Of a stretch of 64,000 nucleotides of DNA, positions 40,512-51,814 are shown piece after piece (positions within the stretch are counted from its first letter, which is position 1; the number at the start of each line of letters is the position of its first letter). The notes below the pieces were generated by a model. The model saw only the letters and a list, made by a program, of their open reading frames with translations, did not search any database and was not told the origin of the DNA. Made by a program: the position numbers and the translations under genes. Origin of the DNA: Paramecium octaurelia (taxonomy: Eukaryota; Ciliophora; Oligohymenophorea; Peniculida; Parameciidae); the NCBI GenBank assembly GCA_905182995.1, contig CAJJDP010000039.1, forward strand, positions 133,722-197,721, read 5' to 3'.

Positions 40512-41214
40512 ATGAGAATTCCAGCTAGGGAAAATACAATATAAGATGATACAATAATGTTTATTTATATTTATTTAATAAATAAATTAACAGATTCATG
40601 CCATAAGAAGACATAGTGTAGAAATTATTGCAAAGAATTTAAATTCTTGTAGACGAAGTTGAAACTTTGACTGCATTGGTGGATAGCAATGCATTGGAAT
40701 AATAAGAGATGAATTAAAAATATTAAAATTTAATGGAGCTTTACCGATAAAAGGAACTCGAATGTTCAGAATTGTAGAATAAACTAAATTAGCAATTTAG
40801 TATTGTATTTAGATTCATATAGGACTAAATGTGAAAGACCATTTGTAGTAAATTAGTGAAGAGAGATAACACATAACTTCTTTATTAGTACATCAAAGAA
40901 ATGATGTACCTGAGACATAAAATCAAGCATTGTATCAATTATGCTAATAGAAAACTGCGGAGAATCAATTGTTGAGAAATCGACAAGATCAATTGGAATA
41001 AGAGAATGCATTTTTACATTCAGAAAATATAAGATTGAGAACTTATATACAACATGAAAAGATGTTCAGATAATTGGAATATTTTAATGGAAATTACAAC
41101 CCTCAAACAGTGGCACCAGGATAGAATGTGGAAATTCCTAATATAGTTTTGGATCCTATGTATGAGTAGAAATACTTACAAGAATATTTGCAGTCTAGAC
41201 AAGTAGTTTAGTGA
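40512..41214 (+). CDS. Coiled-coil protein, function unknown
   Basis: 214 residues after a long 35-nt intron (40559-40593) and a 23-nt intron (40800-40822). Two helical blocks: QILVDEVETLTALVDSNAL through the first intron-free exon, then ENQLLRNRQDQLEQENAFLH to the end. No membrane segment. The start codon is fixed by the long intron; a downstream ATG at 40598 is an alternative start that needs no intron. No domain recognised. Confidence 0.78.
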
Positions 41215-41252
41215 GAATATTTTTGTAAAAATTTTATATTAATAATAATCAT

Positions 41253-42950
41253 ATGTTCTTGCAAGCAATGAAGTTGAAAGATAATAGGTATGGTGCATTA
41301 TAATAAAGATTGGAGCCTATTCAATTAAAGTACAGTCCAAAAGAGCCTAGATAGCATACTCCAGAAGGTTTGGCGAAGATTGGTATGTTCAACAGCACTC
41401 AATTTCAGAGGAAATAATCAGTTGAAAAGCGCAAGCTAAGCAGTCAGGCAGAAGGAAAAAGACCTTAGTCATCAGTGCAAAGAATACCAAGAACTGCGTT
41501 TTTGAAAAATACATTTTAAGCATAATATGTTGTAATGATGATTATAAAAACAGGTAGTTCTTTTGTGAAAATGGAAATAATGGAGCTCTTGTTAGGAGAA
41601 TACTATAAGGAAGAGGTTGGTTTGCTGAATAGTAAACAAGTTTTAAGTAAGTTATGGATTATTAATTGAAGTGTAAACTTTATATGGAAGCAATCAAATA
41701 GGGGATTCAACTATTCTACTCTTACATAGAAGAAAGTTTGTATTAATCATCTGGAACATCATCATGAGATATCAAATAAAAATAAATTACACGATAATCT
41801 CAAAATGCATTATTAGAGGATTAGCAAAAATATGGATGATTTTGTACCTATAACATTCTCAATAAACTTGGATTCTATGACACTCTAATGGGATCTCAAG
41901 AAATTTGTGGACTTTTTCATCTCAATAAAGAAGGAAGGCAACTAGAAGAATCTTTGGTTATTGAAACCACCAGATCTCAATAGAGGAAGAGGAATTTAAT
42001 TATTTTCTGATCTTAGGGTCTTAATTAATTAAGTAGAGGAATTCTGTAAAATTAGAAGTTTGAATTCTAAAACTAAGGGTTCATCAAAAGGCGCTAGAGG
42101 AGTTACAATTACTTATCCAGACGCTAATGAAAGTAATTTTTATTTAATATCATTGATAAAGAATCCGGCTAAGCTTAAATTAGTTTTACAATAGATTAGT
42201 CTACTAGTAATGACCGCATTATAGTTTTATAAAAATATTTAGAAACGCCACTTTTGTATAATGGCAGAAAATTCGATTTTCGAGTTTGGGTACTTATTGA
42301 TCATACTTCAAAATATTATTTCTTCAAAGAAGGGTAGTTTACTTATTTTATTTATAGATATCTACGTTTAGCTAGTGAGTAATTTGATGTAAATAATCTG
42401 AAATCTTTATACATTCATTTAACTAATAATGCAGTGTAAAAGAATCATCCCAGCTACGGAAAGTATGAATTGGGAAATCAACTGAGTCTATAGGATTTAC
42501 AGCATTATTTAAATTAATAGAGAAATACTAAAGTATCTTCAGCAGGAATTATCCTAAAAATGAAGGAACTAATTCATTAAACGATATATTGTGCTGGATC
42601 TAAATTGCGTGACAGTTGATATATGTACCTTAATTTTTAGATCGCAAGGATTTCTAGTTTGAAATATTTGGTTACGATTTTATGGTAGATAAAAATGGGC
42701 ACATTTGGTTGATTGAGATTAATACTAATCCTTGTATTGAGGAGAGCAGTCCACTTTTATAAAAATTGATACCTAGAATGTTAAGTAACTAATTGAATCA
42801 GTTGTAGATGACGCATTTAGATTGACGATTGATAAAATATTTCCTCCTTTCAAAACAACGCAAGAGAACTTTCTTTCAAATTTACATGAATATGCTATTC
42901 CGGGATATAGTGATAAAGATATTCTGTGGGATTACATGGGATAAATTTGA
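41253..42950 (+). CDS. Tubulin tyrosine ligase-like (TTLL) enzyme
   Basis: 517 residues. Introns: 41498-41520, 41647-41671, 42133-42161, 42334-42357, 42615-42640 and a very short 42785-42801 (17 nt). Motifs: GNNGALVRR, WFAEQQTSF, KNLWLLKPPDLNRGRGI (ATP-grasp lysine region), IVLQKYLETPLLYNGRKFD, FRVWVLIDH, YLRLASEQFDV, IHLTNNAVQ and FGYDFMVDKNGHIWLIEINT. It adds Glu or Gly chains, or Tyr, to tubulin; subfamily not assigned. The 24-nt intron 4 is inferred because splicing it restores the EGYLR motif. The ATP and metal residues are intact. Confidence 0.92.
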
Positions 42951-42986
42951 TTTATAAGTCATTAAATAATATCATTACTATATAAA

Positions 42987-43403
42987 ATGGGATTTGCATG
43001 CTCTAAACAAAAAGAAAATCATACGGAGATGAGAGTTGAAATAAAAAAGCAAGAGGACATTCGACAAAGTTTGAGCACTACTAAAGAGGCGATTGACTTT
43101 GTAGAAAGCAATTCTTTGGCGAATGTAATGAGAACTAAGCCTATAAAATCTTATTTGACTGAGCAAATTGAGAAATAGTAAATTCAGATGGATTCATGTG
43201 AAATCTTGGCAGAGAGAATAGAGGCTAAATCTTAATTAATAATTCGAAGCTATAATCACTTTACTGAGAAAGCTTTGAAAATAAAGTCGAAAGTACTAGA
43301 GTATTATCGAAATGAATACCTGAATTATATAAATTCCAATCTTGATACAATTACAAATATAGAATTTATATAAAAAGAAACAATTTAAGTAAATTTATTG
43401 TGA
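42987..43403 (+). CDS. Small putatively dual-acylated helical protein
   Basis: 138 residues, one exon. MGFACSKQKENHTE carries Gly2 and Cys5, fitting myristoylation plus palmitoylation. The remainder is charged and helical (VEIKKQEDIRQSLSTTKEAI; FTEKALKIKSKVLEYYRNEY). It starts 36 bp after the TTLL stop, same strand. A similar MGxxC start occurs in the protein at 35521, but the two share no other evident similarity. No domain recognised. Confidence 0.72.
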
Positions 43404-43452
43404 TTTTATCTAATAGTTACTAGTAGAAACAACAATCATTTTGAATTGTTTA

Positions 43453-43758
43453 ATGGATAAGAACTTTGACGATGAAATCGAACTTTGGTGGGGAAACAAT
43501 TACTTTAGTGATCGAATCTAACATTTAGCTCTTACTGCTACTGATTGTTCAGATAACACAGACCCCATTACTAATCCAATAATACAGTACATAAATGCAT
43601 TGAGAAACAAAATACTTCAAGTGATACCAGTGCAAACAAATCAACCTAAGTCCATTGCAAATAGTGTTGCTATAGCTAATGTTCACTTAACTCAATTCTA
43701 TCAAGATCTTAAGTTGGAATTTGCAAAAAAGGTTGATGAAGAAGATGAAAACTATTGA
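43453..43758 (+). CDS. Small hypothetical protein, 101 residues
   Basis: A complete frame without intron. Starts MDKNFDDEIELWWGNNYF and has two predicted helices, then ends KKVDEEDENY. It uses mostly sense codons shared with the standard code, so it is convincing as coding. No known domain. It ends 46 bp from the converging RING gene. Confidence 0.7.
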
Positions 43759-43804
43759 ATATAAAGGTTAACAAAGTCTTAATAACATAATTCATATAAT
43801 TAAT

Positions 43805-44862
43805 TCATTGTGGTTATTAGTGATTGTGGTCATCATGCTGATCCGAACAAAGAATCACTTCTATATTACAGACTGGACATTTTTTGTGATTTAAGAGCCA
43901 TGCTTTTATACACTTTGAATGATATATGTGATTGCATGGAAGTTATCTATATACATTACCAGTTAAGATTTGATCATAACAAATAGTGCAACTATTCGTA
44001 TATAGAATTAATAATGTACATTTCTTCAACGTTGTCATTTTCTTATTTTGTTCTTTTAGGAATCTCTTTAATTACTTCTTTCGATAATCCAACATTTTGA
44101 TTTCTTATAATAATAGTGAGTATACAATTACCCGATTCTCTCTTAAAGATTCAAGATTTATTCGTATGTCATATTGTCAATATTTACATTCGATTAATTT
44201 TGAGCTTATTGATTTAAATATTGCATTTCTTAGACGATAGATTCATGCATTCCTAATTGTAGTAATATTTATCTTAGTTCTTCCAATTATAAAAATGGAG
44301 CATTCTATTCTATTTTCATAATTTCATATACATTAGGCATCTGTGTATCGACCATAAAAATAATTCAAAGCATCTATTATTCTTCTCTTATACATCTTTT
44401 TCTTGTCTCTGCTGCTTTTAAATTTGTTTGAAACCTGTTGAAGTTTGGTTTATGTATCTTTAACTTTTATCCAATAATCAGAAACAGTCTAAAATTAATT
44501 TAAGAATTACCGAATTCGCCTTCCTCAATCTTTACTCCAATAACTCATTTTACTTCTTTAACTCTGCTATTTGATTTTAAAGTAATTTTATTTCTGAAGT
44601 TTGATCGGCTAGTCGTTACTCCAATGCTAAAATGAACTAATCAATTACTATCTTAGTTTGAAGGCATTTAACTTAGATTATTCTTGAAGTTTGGACTTAA
44701 TTTAAATGTCTAGACTATTATTATTAGTATAAATTGAATACTTCTAAAAACTTGTCTATTATTTCCTTTCGCATTTTTAGGTTGTTACTATTCTTTGGCA
44801 AATTAGGGAGTTTACACCTTATGACATGAAGGTGGTCTAAAAATATTACTATTATTGTTCAT
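43805..44862 (-). CDS. Coiled-coil RING-H2 protein, probable E3 ubiquitin ligase
   Basis: 309 residues with five introns (43992-44019, 44104-44131, 44310-44331, 44489-44510, 44788-44815). A coiled coil occupies residues ~45-130 ([18 protein letters not shown]). The C-terminal finger reads CTICYDQI...[16 protein letters not shown]...KKCPVC, with all eight ligands, preceded by [13 protein letters not shown], which resembles the short helix before RNF-type fingers. A His/Gln-rich tail (HDDHNHQQPQ) follows. No membrane segment. Only 35 bp separate its start from the next RING gene on the same strand. Confidence 0.9.
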
Positions 44863-44897
44863 ATATTATAAAAAATATTTTAAAAGCAATTAAATTA

Positions 44898-46451
44898 TCA
44901 TTACTTCTACACATCCTAAAACACACCCACAACTTCCATCAAACTTTCCCGATTCTCAACTCCTTAAACTATTAATGCATGAGTCACAGGTTTCCTGCAC
45001 AATAAACACAAATCACTTTTTGTCAACAATTATTACGAACATTCCTAACAAAATCCTCCATGACCACAAGGCTGATTAATCATATTACTTTCTTTTTCAT
45101 AGCAAATTAAACATAATTAAATCTATTTAGGTTATCCTCTACTTGATAGTTCTGCACCAATACTTTCGCTAACTTCTAGTTTTAATCGAGGAGATGATAA
45201 TAACTGATCAAACCTCTTTGTAAGTTCCTCATCATAAATTTATGACGACTGCTTTTTAACTTATTTATTTTATTTCTTCTCTGAGAAACTTATTGATTGA
45301 AATTTCTTATCTTTATTTAATATTGATCCAATTGGTTTCGTTATTATACTTGTTTATTCCTATCTTTTAAAATAAGTAGCAGATAGTTTAATCATAAATT
45401 AAGGCATCTTACTTATACTTATTCTGTGAATTTATTTTATTCTTTCCTTTATGCCAGCTTGTTCATTGCTCCTTTCTTAACTCTATTCTTATGTTTAATT
45501 TTCTTAGCTGTTTAGATATGATCTAAATATACTTTACAATTTTACATTATGTCTTTCTTATTCCTGATATAGTAGCCAATTTCAAATATATAATAAAGTA
45601 TTGTTAGTATTAATCCAGCTAGATTTATTGATGGTATCTGATAATCTAGTAATAATCCCAAACCCAAAAATGTTAGTAAGGATATTGAAATAAAACCAAT
45701 GAATACTATGTTAAACCACATACTACCATAAACTTATATGATGAGACTCTTACTTATCTGCTTTTTATTTTCTAATTTATTATTGTAACACTTCATCAAT
45801 AGATCAACAAATAAGCTTATTTCGATCAATATCATTGTACCAATACTGAACCAAATAATAATAAACGTTTGCATCCAACACCAGTTTATTTGATCACTCA
45901 ATTTCAAACTTAAAAACACAATTTATAAGGATCCAATACTTTTAACGGCTGAGACTAACTACACTCATATCATAAATACTATATCTTGTATTTGCTTTGA
46001 CTAATCATGACCATCACTCTCTATGTTCTGTCTGCCCAATATAATTGTAATTGCTAATATTATAAATTAGATTATCAGAAGAGTGTAGCTAATCAAGTTA
46101 ATATTTATTGGAGAAACTTCTTTGTTGTATATAAAACTCAAAAGGTAAGTAATTAATAATGTACTTTCCAATATGGCAAAACAACAGTAAGAATTAATCC
46201 TAATTTAAATTATGCTGCTACATACCCTTAACTCGAGAGAAGTTTGGAAATCAAAAAGCCGAATTGTGCTGTGCATGCATATATAATAATTATTTTGTAA
46301 TCCCATCCGAAACATATATTTGTATTAAATAGAAAGCAAAATCCATTAAATAAAGTAACTAATAAAAATATCTTATTCAAGCCAAATATGTTACAGATTA
46401 TAAATCCTATTTTGCTTTCATCTTCTAATAATCTAATTCTGCCTATTGCAT
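44898..46451 (-). CDS. Multi-pass membrane protein with C-terminal RING finger
   Basis: 482 residues. Introns 46372-46394, 46200-46225 and 45959-45979 are secure. A fourth, modelled at 45503-45537 (35 nt), is uncertain but the total closes in frame. About eight membrane helices fill residues 20-280 (FLLVTLFNGFCFLFNT, FIIIWFSIGTMILIEISLF, LLTFLGLGLLL). A basic, Gln-rich linker leads to a C3HC4-type finger: LCLICYEKES...PCGHGGFCQECS...LCLLCRK. Several ciliate proteins share this TM-plus-RING layout; an ER or endosomal E3 role is inferred. Confidence 0.85.
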
Positions 46452-46683
46452 ATAATAATAATTTAATCAATTATAATATAATATAAATTCTCCATCACTC
46501 AAATTTTTAATATAAAATTTTGAAATAACTTTAAATCTCTAATTATTTTTATTATTTTTTCATTAATTCAAAGGAATTTTCATGAGGTGAAAATTTGTAT
46601 ATTGTTTCAATCTATTAGAATAATTCCGAATAAAAAAGAAATATGATGTAAAGAAATAATTTATATTGTGCATCACATAAACA

Positions 46684-48167
46684 TCATTCTAAATCATCGT
46701 CATCATTATCAATTTCTTGAAGTTCTTCAACATCGAATTATTTCAGGTTTACAAAATGATTGAGTATAACATCAAAAGGAGCATTTTATTTAATCAGATC
46801 TAGAAAATCCAAAAAGCTTTATTTAATTTTATTGAATACATTTTTGTAAATCTTTTCATCCTTTAATTCTTTGATTAAACTACAATATGATTAAATAATT
46901 ACAATTAACCAAAACTCAACAATTTAGTGCATAATTCTATGTAATAGGCTTATTAGAATTCTGGATCATTGAAGTAAGGAAACTTTTAGCACTCAGAGAT
47001 AAACTTTTTCAAACAAGCCTTATTGTCAATTTTCTTATAAACCAACGACTTCAATTTTTCTCTTATTTTTCTAATAATTCGATCTTTTTATTAAGATAAT
47101 AAATACATTCAATTGTTTTTAATTTTGCTAAGGATAAACATTCATCATTCTCTGCGTTGCAAAAATATAATACTGATCCTTCCCCCATCTCCTTTAAACT
47201 CATTTAAGATATTTCGTTTGACAATTGAAGCATTTTCATTTTTAATTCCTCAATTCCATTAGCAACGATTTCTCTAAATTTTACTGTCTTTAATTGAAAA
47301 TTATCAAAGATTTACTACGAAAACTTAGGTGATAAACATGTTTCAATTCCATTTTTTTTCACAATAGAGAAAAATCTAATTTAGACTTCATCATATCTGA
47401 TTAAGTGTTAAAGTTAAGAATGGCCACAAAATTCCCCAATAAATGTATGATCCTACAATATATTTTTTAATCCTTCTATTGGTTAATTTAACTATTTTAA
47501 ATCTTTGAACCATTATTTTGCAATCATTAATGCCACTTGATATGAATACTTCTAATAACATTAAGCCTCCAGATCATTTTCATTTCTAATTACAAGAGTT
47601 TTGTTCTTTGATGAGATGCTCCAACCATCGATATCCTTGCAATATGAGATCTAACAATTTTCTCCATTTGCTTTTTCTGAAACATAGATTTTTAATTATT
47701 TATTTTGCGAAGCTAACTCTTAAGCTCTGCCAATATTGTAATAATTAATCTTGTTACAAAAATCACCACCTTTTCCTTAAATATCTTCAAAGTATAAATC
47801 AAAGAACTTTTTTTACCCTTTTCTTAATAATTTCCACCCTTACCCATAGTTTACATAAGCCAAACCCCTTCTAAAATTTTAATGTATTTGTTTATTTAAT
47901 GCAAATAATGTGTCCTCTTCATAATGAATTTTTAATTTTATGTCTCTAATCTAAAGATCTAAATCTTTCAGATTACATTCAATAACTTAAGAACTTGTCA
48001 ATTTATTAAAGGTTTGCAAAAAGTTTTCTAATTCTTCATATGTTAATTATGTTTCTGGTTACTAGATAGAAAATTAAATATACGTCTGCTCTAAATTCTT
48101 TTAATTCTTATATCAGTGGCTCTAAATTCTTGGTTATTCTTAATTTCTTTCTTTTCTATTGTAACAT
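46684..48167 (-). CDS. RNA-ligase-like nucleotidyltransferase, copy A
   Basis: 471 residues with introns 46880-46902, 47084-47106 and 48062-48083. The middle carries the covalent nucleotidyltransferase motifs in order: motif I EKANGENCQISY (Lys about residue 158), motif III WSISSKN, IIIa TFIGEFCG, IV GEGSVLY and V SLAKLKTIEYRIIRKIRE. Spacing and the KANG form of motif I resemble T4 Rnl1/Trl1-type RNA ligases. No kinase/phosphodiesterase domain is seen. The C terminus adds a helical ~100-residue domain ending acidic (EIDNDDDDLE). Function could be RNA repair or tRNA splicing; not shown. Tandem paralogue of the next gene. Confidence 0.82.
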
Positions 48168-48280
48168 TAAATAAATTAGATTTATATTAGTATATTTATT
48201 AAAATAATTCTTATATAACATACAATAAAAATTCTTTCATTATTTATTATCACCTTATTCTATCAATTATTTAAACACAT

Positions 48281-49738
48281 TCATTTCTTCTTTTCCTTTG
48301 TTCTATATTCTATCCTTGATGTCTAAATAGCTTTTATCAATTAGACTGAAAAGTAGTTATTAAATTTATTTTATGTTTGCATCTTGCTGACCTTTAAGAA
48401 AACTAATCGCATATATTTGAATGCATACTTTGAAGCTTCTTGGAGTAAATTAGAAGCAAATTGCAAGTATTATTTCCTCTTGCCTTAATCAATAGCTGTA
48501 AACTATTGTACGCTTTGTTACAAAGCCTAATAAGTTTTAACTGGGTTTCCTTTTTAGTGAATGCAATCTTTCAATGCCTCTCTAATTTACCTATGTATTT
48601 TGTCTATATAGAATATAAATATCAATTACATTCAATAGTTTTTAATTTCCCGAGTGAAAGGCATTAATCTTAATCATTTAAAAGATATAAAACTGCTCCT
48701 TCTCCCTCCTCCTCTATGCTCTTTATTTTGATTATGTCTTTTAGTTTTTTTAGTTCAATAATCAAGTTCTCTTTGGAATCTACTTGAACTTCCAATCTAC
48801 AAGAAACAGTTGGAAGTTAATATTTTTAAAACAACAATCTAGATTCGCTTAAGAGTTCACAAGTTTCTAAACTATCATGTTTAACTCTTGAGAAAAATTT
48901 TAGAGAAATATTATCATATTTCACTAGATGCTGAAATTTTGGATGTCCACAATATTCCCCAACTAAAGTGGAATTTGCTAATTCTTATTTAATCTCTACT
49001 AGTTGAGGATTTTAATCTATCATTTTAAACCATTATTTTGCAATTTATACTGCAAGATTATATTTTTGATCGGAATAAATTTTCAAATCATCAACTCCAT
49101 TACATAAAATAGCAGTATTTTTGGAACAAATCACCCACACATTCAAAGGTGAAAAATAACTTATTTATGCATTTTCCCCATTGGCTTTTTCTTAAACTTA
49201 TATCTAGATGTTATTAAATGTTCTTACTTTAATAGGCCTTCCATTTTCTAATTCTTTGTATATTCTATGTAATGTGTAAAATGATATTTGGTTATTTAAA
49301 TCATTTTTTTCCTTAGACTTTGCTTTTTCTTGATCAATAATTTTTCTAATTTCTATATACCATTTACATATCAAAAAATTTCATCATCCCTTTTCGAAGT
49401 AACCCAAATTAATTTTAAAAGCCAATTAAACTTAATCCTCTCCTAAATGTTTGGTGTATAATAAAACTTGATGTTAGAATTTTATCTTCAATCTCAGGAT
49501 CAACATTTAATTTTAGATCTATAATCTCAACCATTTAATTTTAGATAGTATGGATTTCTCTTTTCAGAAGAAATATATCAGAGAATTCTTCGCAAATCTT
49601 TATAATTTCTATTGGTTCTAATAATACATTATCCTTCATCATATTTATTAAGAGCTACTTATTATTCAAATTTCTTGCGTAATTATTCAATAGTTGTTTT
49701 GATTTCCTCCTTTTTTTATGCTTTGATTTCCCTGCCAT
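48281..49738 (-). CDS. RNA-ligase-like nucleotidyltransferase, copy B
   Basis: 469 residues with introns 48604-48629 and 49346-49367. Same motif order as copy A: EKANGENAQISY (Lys about residue 177), WVICSKN, TLVGEYCG, GEGAVLY and SLGKLKTIEYKIHRQIRE. The N terminus is basic (GKSKHKKRRKSKQ), unlike copy A, which hints at a nucleolar or RNA-binding tail. The C-terminal domains of the two copies have diverged strongly. The intron inside motif V lies at the same codon in both copies, proving common descent. Start follows an upstream in-frame stop; 113 bp separate it from copy A. Confidence 0.82.
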
Positions 49739-49941
49739 GTTATTTTATCACATATTTTTTATTATCCATTTAAATATAAAATATAAATTAACATCTCATT
49801 AATCAACTGTTTAAATGTAGATTCACACTATTTCTCTTGAGAAATATAATAAAAGAATAATAATTTTTTTAAATGAACAAAAATATGATGTCGTTCCTAT
49901 TGAGATGATGCAATTAAAATATTCTATAGATTAAAAATGAC

Positions 49942-50646
49942 TCATTTAATTCCACATTAATTTAATAATGAATCTATTTCATCGAAATCTTTGTCGAGAT
50001 CATTCAACTCCTATTGAATATGCTAATTAAACTCTTATTTTTCTTATTATTCTTTTGAAATCGTCTTCTCATATTTTTAAAATTAATCTAATTCTTATTA
50101 GACTTTTTATTTCATATTTGCTGTTACTTATCCATTTGAATCACTCTGAGTATCTTATTATGTAGATTCTTATTCTTAAGAAATCTAATCAAGTTCTGCA
50201 AGTTATGCTTTCCATTAAGTTAACTTTAGCAAGATATCATCATCCATTTTATTAAGATTAAGTTAATTAGTTGGATAGTTTTCTAAATTTTCCAATCTTT
50301 AGGAACTTTCTTATAATTTTTGTGTCACTTCTTAAGTTTTTTATTCACTAGCCATATATTTAGTAATTTAAAGATATTCTTTCATATATTCCTGTCTAAT
50401 CTTTTGCAATTTATTATTGAGATCAGTTTATTATTATAATAATTCTTCTTATCTGGTGTCCTCTTCTTCTTCGTCTATTTCATATCCACTTTTATAGATG
50501 ATTTTCTTAGTTTGTTAGTTTTCTATAAGTTGTTTTTTCAATTCAAGATTTTCATTTTTTTTCCATTCTCTCAATTCCTAAATTGCAGAATCGATCTCTT
50601 CCATTAGAAGTTTATTTTATGTAGAACGTTGTGATGATGCACTCAT
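49942..50646 (-). CDS. Gln/Glu-rich coiled-coil protein
   Basis: 234 residues in one exon, mostly continuous charged helix (DSAIQELREWKKNENLELKK; ENLENYPTNQLNLNKMDDDI). Many glutamines are written TAA/TAG. No domain, membrane segment or signal peptide. It starts 61 bp from the next minus-strand stop. Confidence 0.8.
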
Positions 50647-50707
50647 AGTCCTTAAGGTCTTGATTGAGTTTGGATTGAACATATAATTTATAAAGTAATG
50701 TTAATAA

Positions 50708-51167
50708 TCAAATGAAATAATAAAATTACGGATGTCTTGGGGCAGGTCCTTTTTTCATAGTGACATATCTATCAATATAAGATTCAAGTTCTTTTTTGAT
50801 TTTTTTATCGTTCTCTTTTTCCTCAGGAACATACTCTAAAAGATTGGCAAATTTATTATCATCTTAAAATCGTTATTTCGTTAATATCAATGCTTGTTGG
50901 ATCTTGAATGTGTTCATCCTAGAAAGATAAGGAGTTGCAGACATACTTTTCAAGAAAAAGATCGTATTACTCATTTGCTTTAATGGCTTCCTGAAAGTAA
51001 TTATCTTCTTTGCTTCTGGGCAATTATCTAATATGCTTGATGACCTAGATTAAGTATAAAAGTTGTACTTTCTATTGTTTCTCAGCTATTATCTTCTTGG
51101 TGCCAATTCTATGACCGAAGATCATGTCGTTGTTGGGTTGGTTGGTTTAACATTAATGTAGTTTCAT
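50708..51167 (-). CDS. Small helical hypothetical protein
   Basis: 143 residues with one 28-nt intron (50919-50946), chosen because it joins QEAIKANEQYDLFLEK to MNTFKIQQALILTKQRF in one helix. The end is basic (IDRYVTMKKGPAPRHP). No known domain. The first ATG is at 51167; an internal Met at residue 15 (MIFGHRIGTKK) could be the true start. Its start codon faces that of the next gene, 23 bp away. Confidence 0.72.
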
Positions 51168-51190
51168 TTTTTTATTTATTAAATTAGTTT

Positions 51191-51421
51191 ATGGACTAAG
51201 ATTATATAATACTCTTATTAATTGTGTTAGTTTCCATAATTCTACTCATGATATTATACTTTATAGTAAGAAAATAACAGAAATAAATCCCCAAGACTCA
51301 ACTTGATAGTTCAACTCATATAGAAATTACTTAAATGGAATAAAAACCTTAAAAAAGTTATTAGAGAATGATCAAAAAGCAATTGAAAATAAACATACCC
51401 AATAGCTCATTTGACCCTTGA
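51191..51421 (+). CDS. Small single-pass membrane protein
   Basis: 76 residues, one exon. MDQDYIILLLIVLVSIILLM gives a signal-anchor or TM helix right at the N terminus, followed by a basic, Gln-rich cytosolic tail. No domain recognised. Head-to-head with the previous gene. Such micro-proteins are easily missed because three of the first ten glutamines are TAA. Confidence 0.6.
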
Positions 51422-51541
51422 TCAATTTTTTATAATATTATAAATATATATTTAACGAATACATGTCTTTTACTTATCTGCCATTTCATAATCTTGCTTA
51501 CTGTCCAAAGTAAGTCATAGAATTTGTACAAAATCCAAATC

Positions 51542-51724
51542 TCAATCTCCAAGATTTGAATCATATGATAGAATAATTGAGGATGCCCAAAAATCATCTA
51601 AAAGCAATTTAGAAAATGCAAATATTAGCATCACGGTAAGAACAATTCTTGTAGGATGAAAATACAATGCAAAATTAGGAGGAGGAAATCCATTCTCCAA
51701 AACAACTCTTAGGTTAAATTCCAT
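51542..51724 (-). CDS. Short membrane-like ORF, model uncertain
   Basis: A 60-residue frame from ATG 51724 to TGA at 51542 with one hydrophobic stretch (IVLTVMLIFAFSKLLL). Removing a 37-nt GT...AG segment (about 51603-51639) would instead join it to a longer frame (IFGHPQLFYHMIQILEIEIW; YDLLWTVSKIMKWQISKRHV) that continues under the small plus-strand gene. Either way something coding is probable; the true structure is unresolved. Confidence 0.35.
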   Translation of the reverse strand: MEFNLRVVLENGFPPPNFALYFHPTRIVLTVMLIFAFSKLLLDDFWASSIILSYDSNLGD

Positions 51725-51814
51725 ACTGAAAACTTATATATATATATTTATAATAAATTTAGACACACAACTTTAGATATTCTTGCTTGGTTCTCCATTA
51801 ATTATTAAATATAA

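Noticed and set aside
48461-48667. Plus-strand ORF of 68 codons
   Set aside because: Antisense to RNA-ligase-like copy B; hydrophobic composition is the complement of its coding strand.
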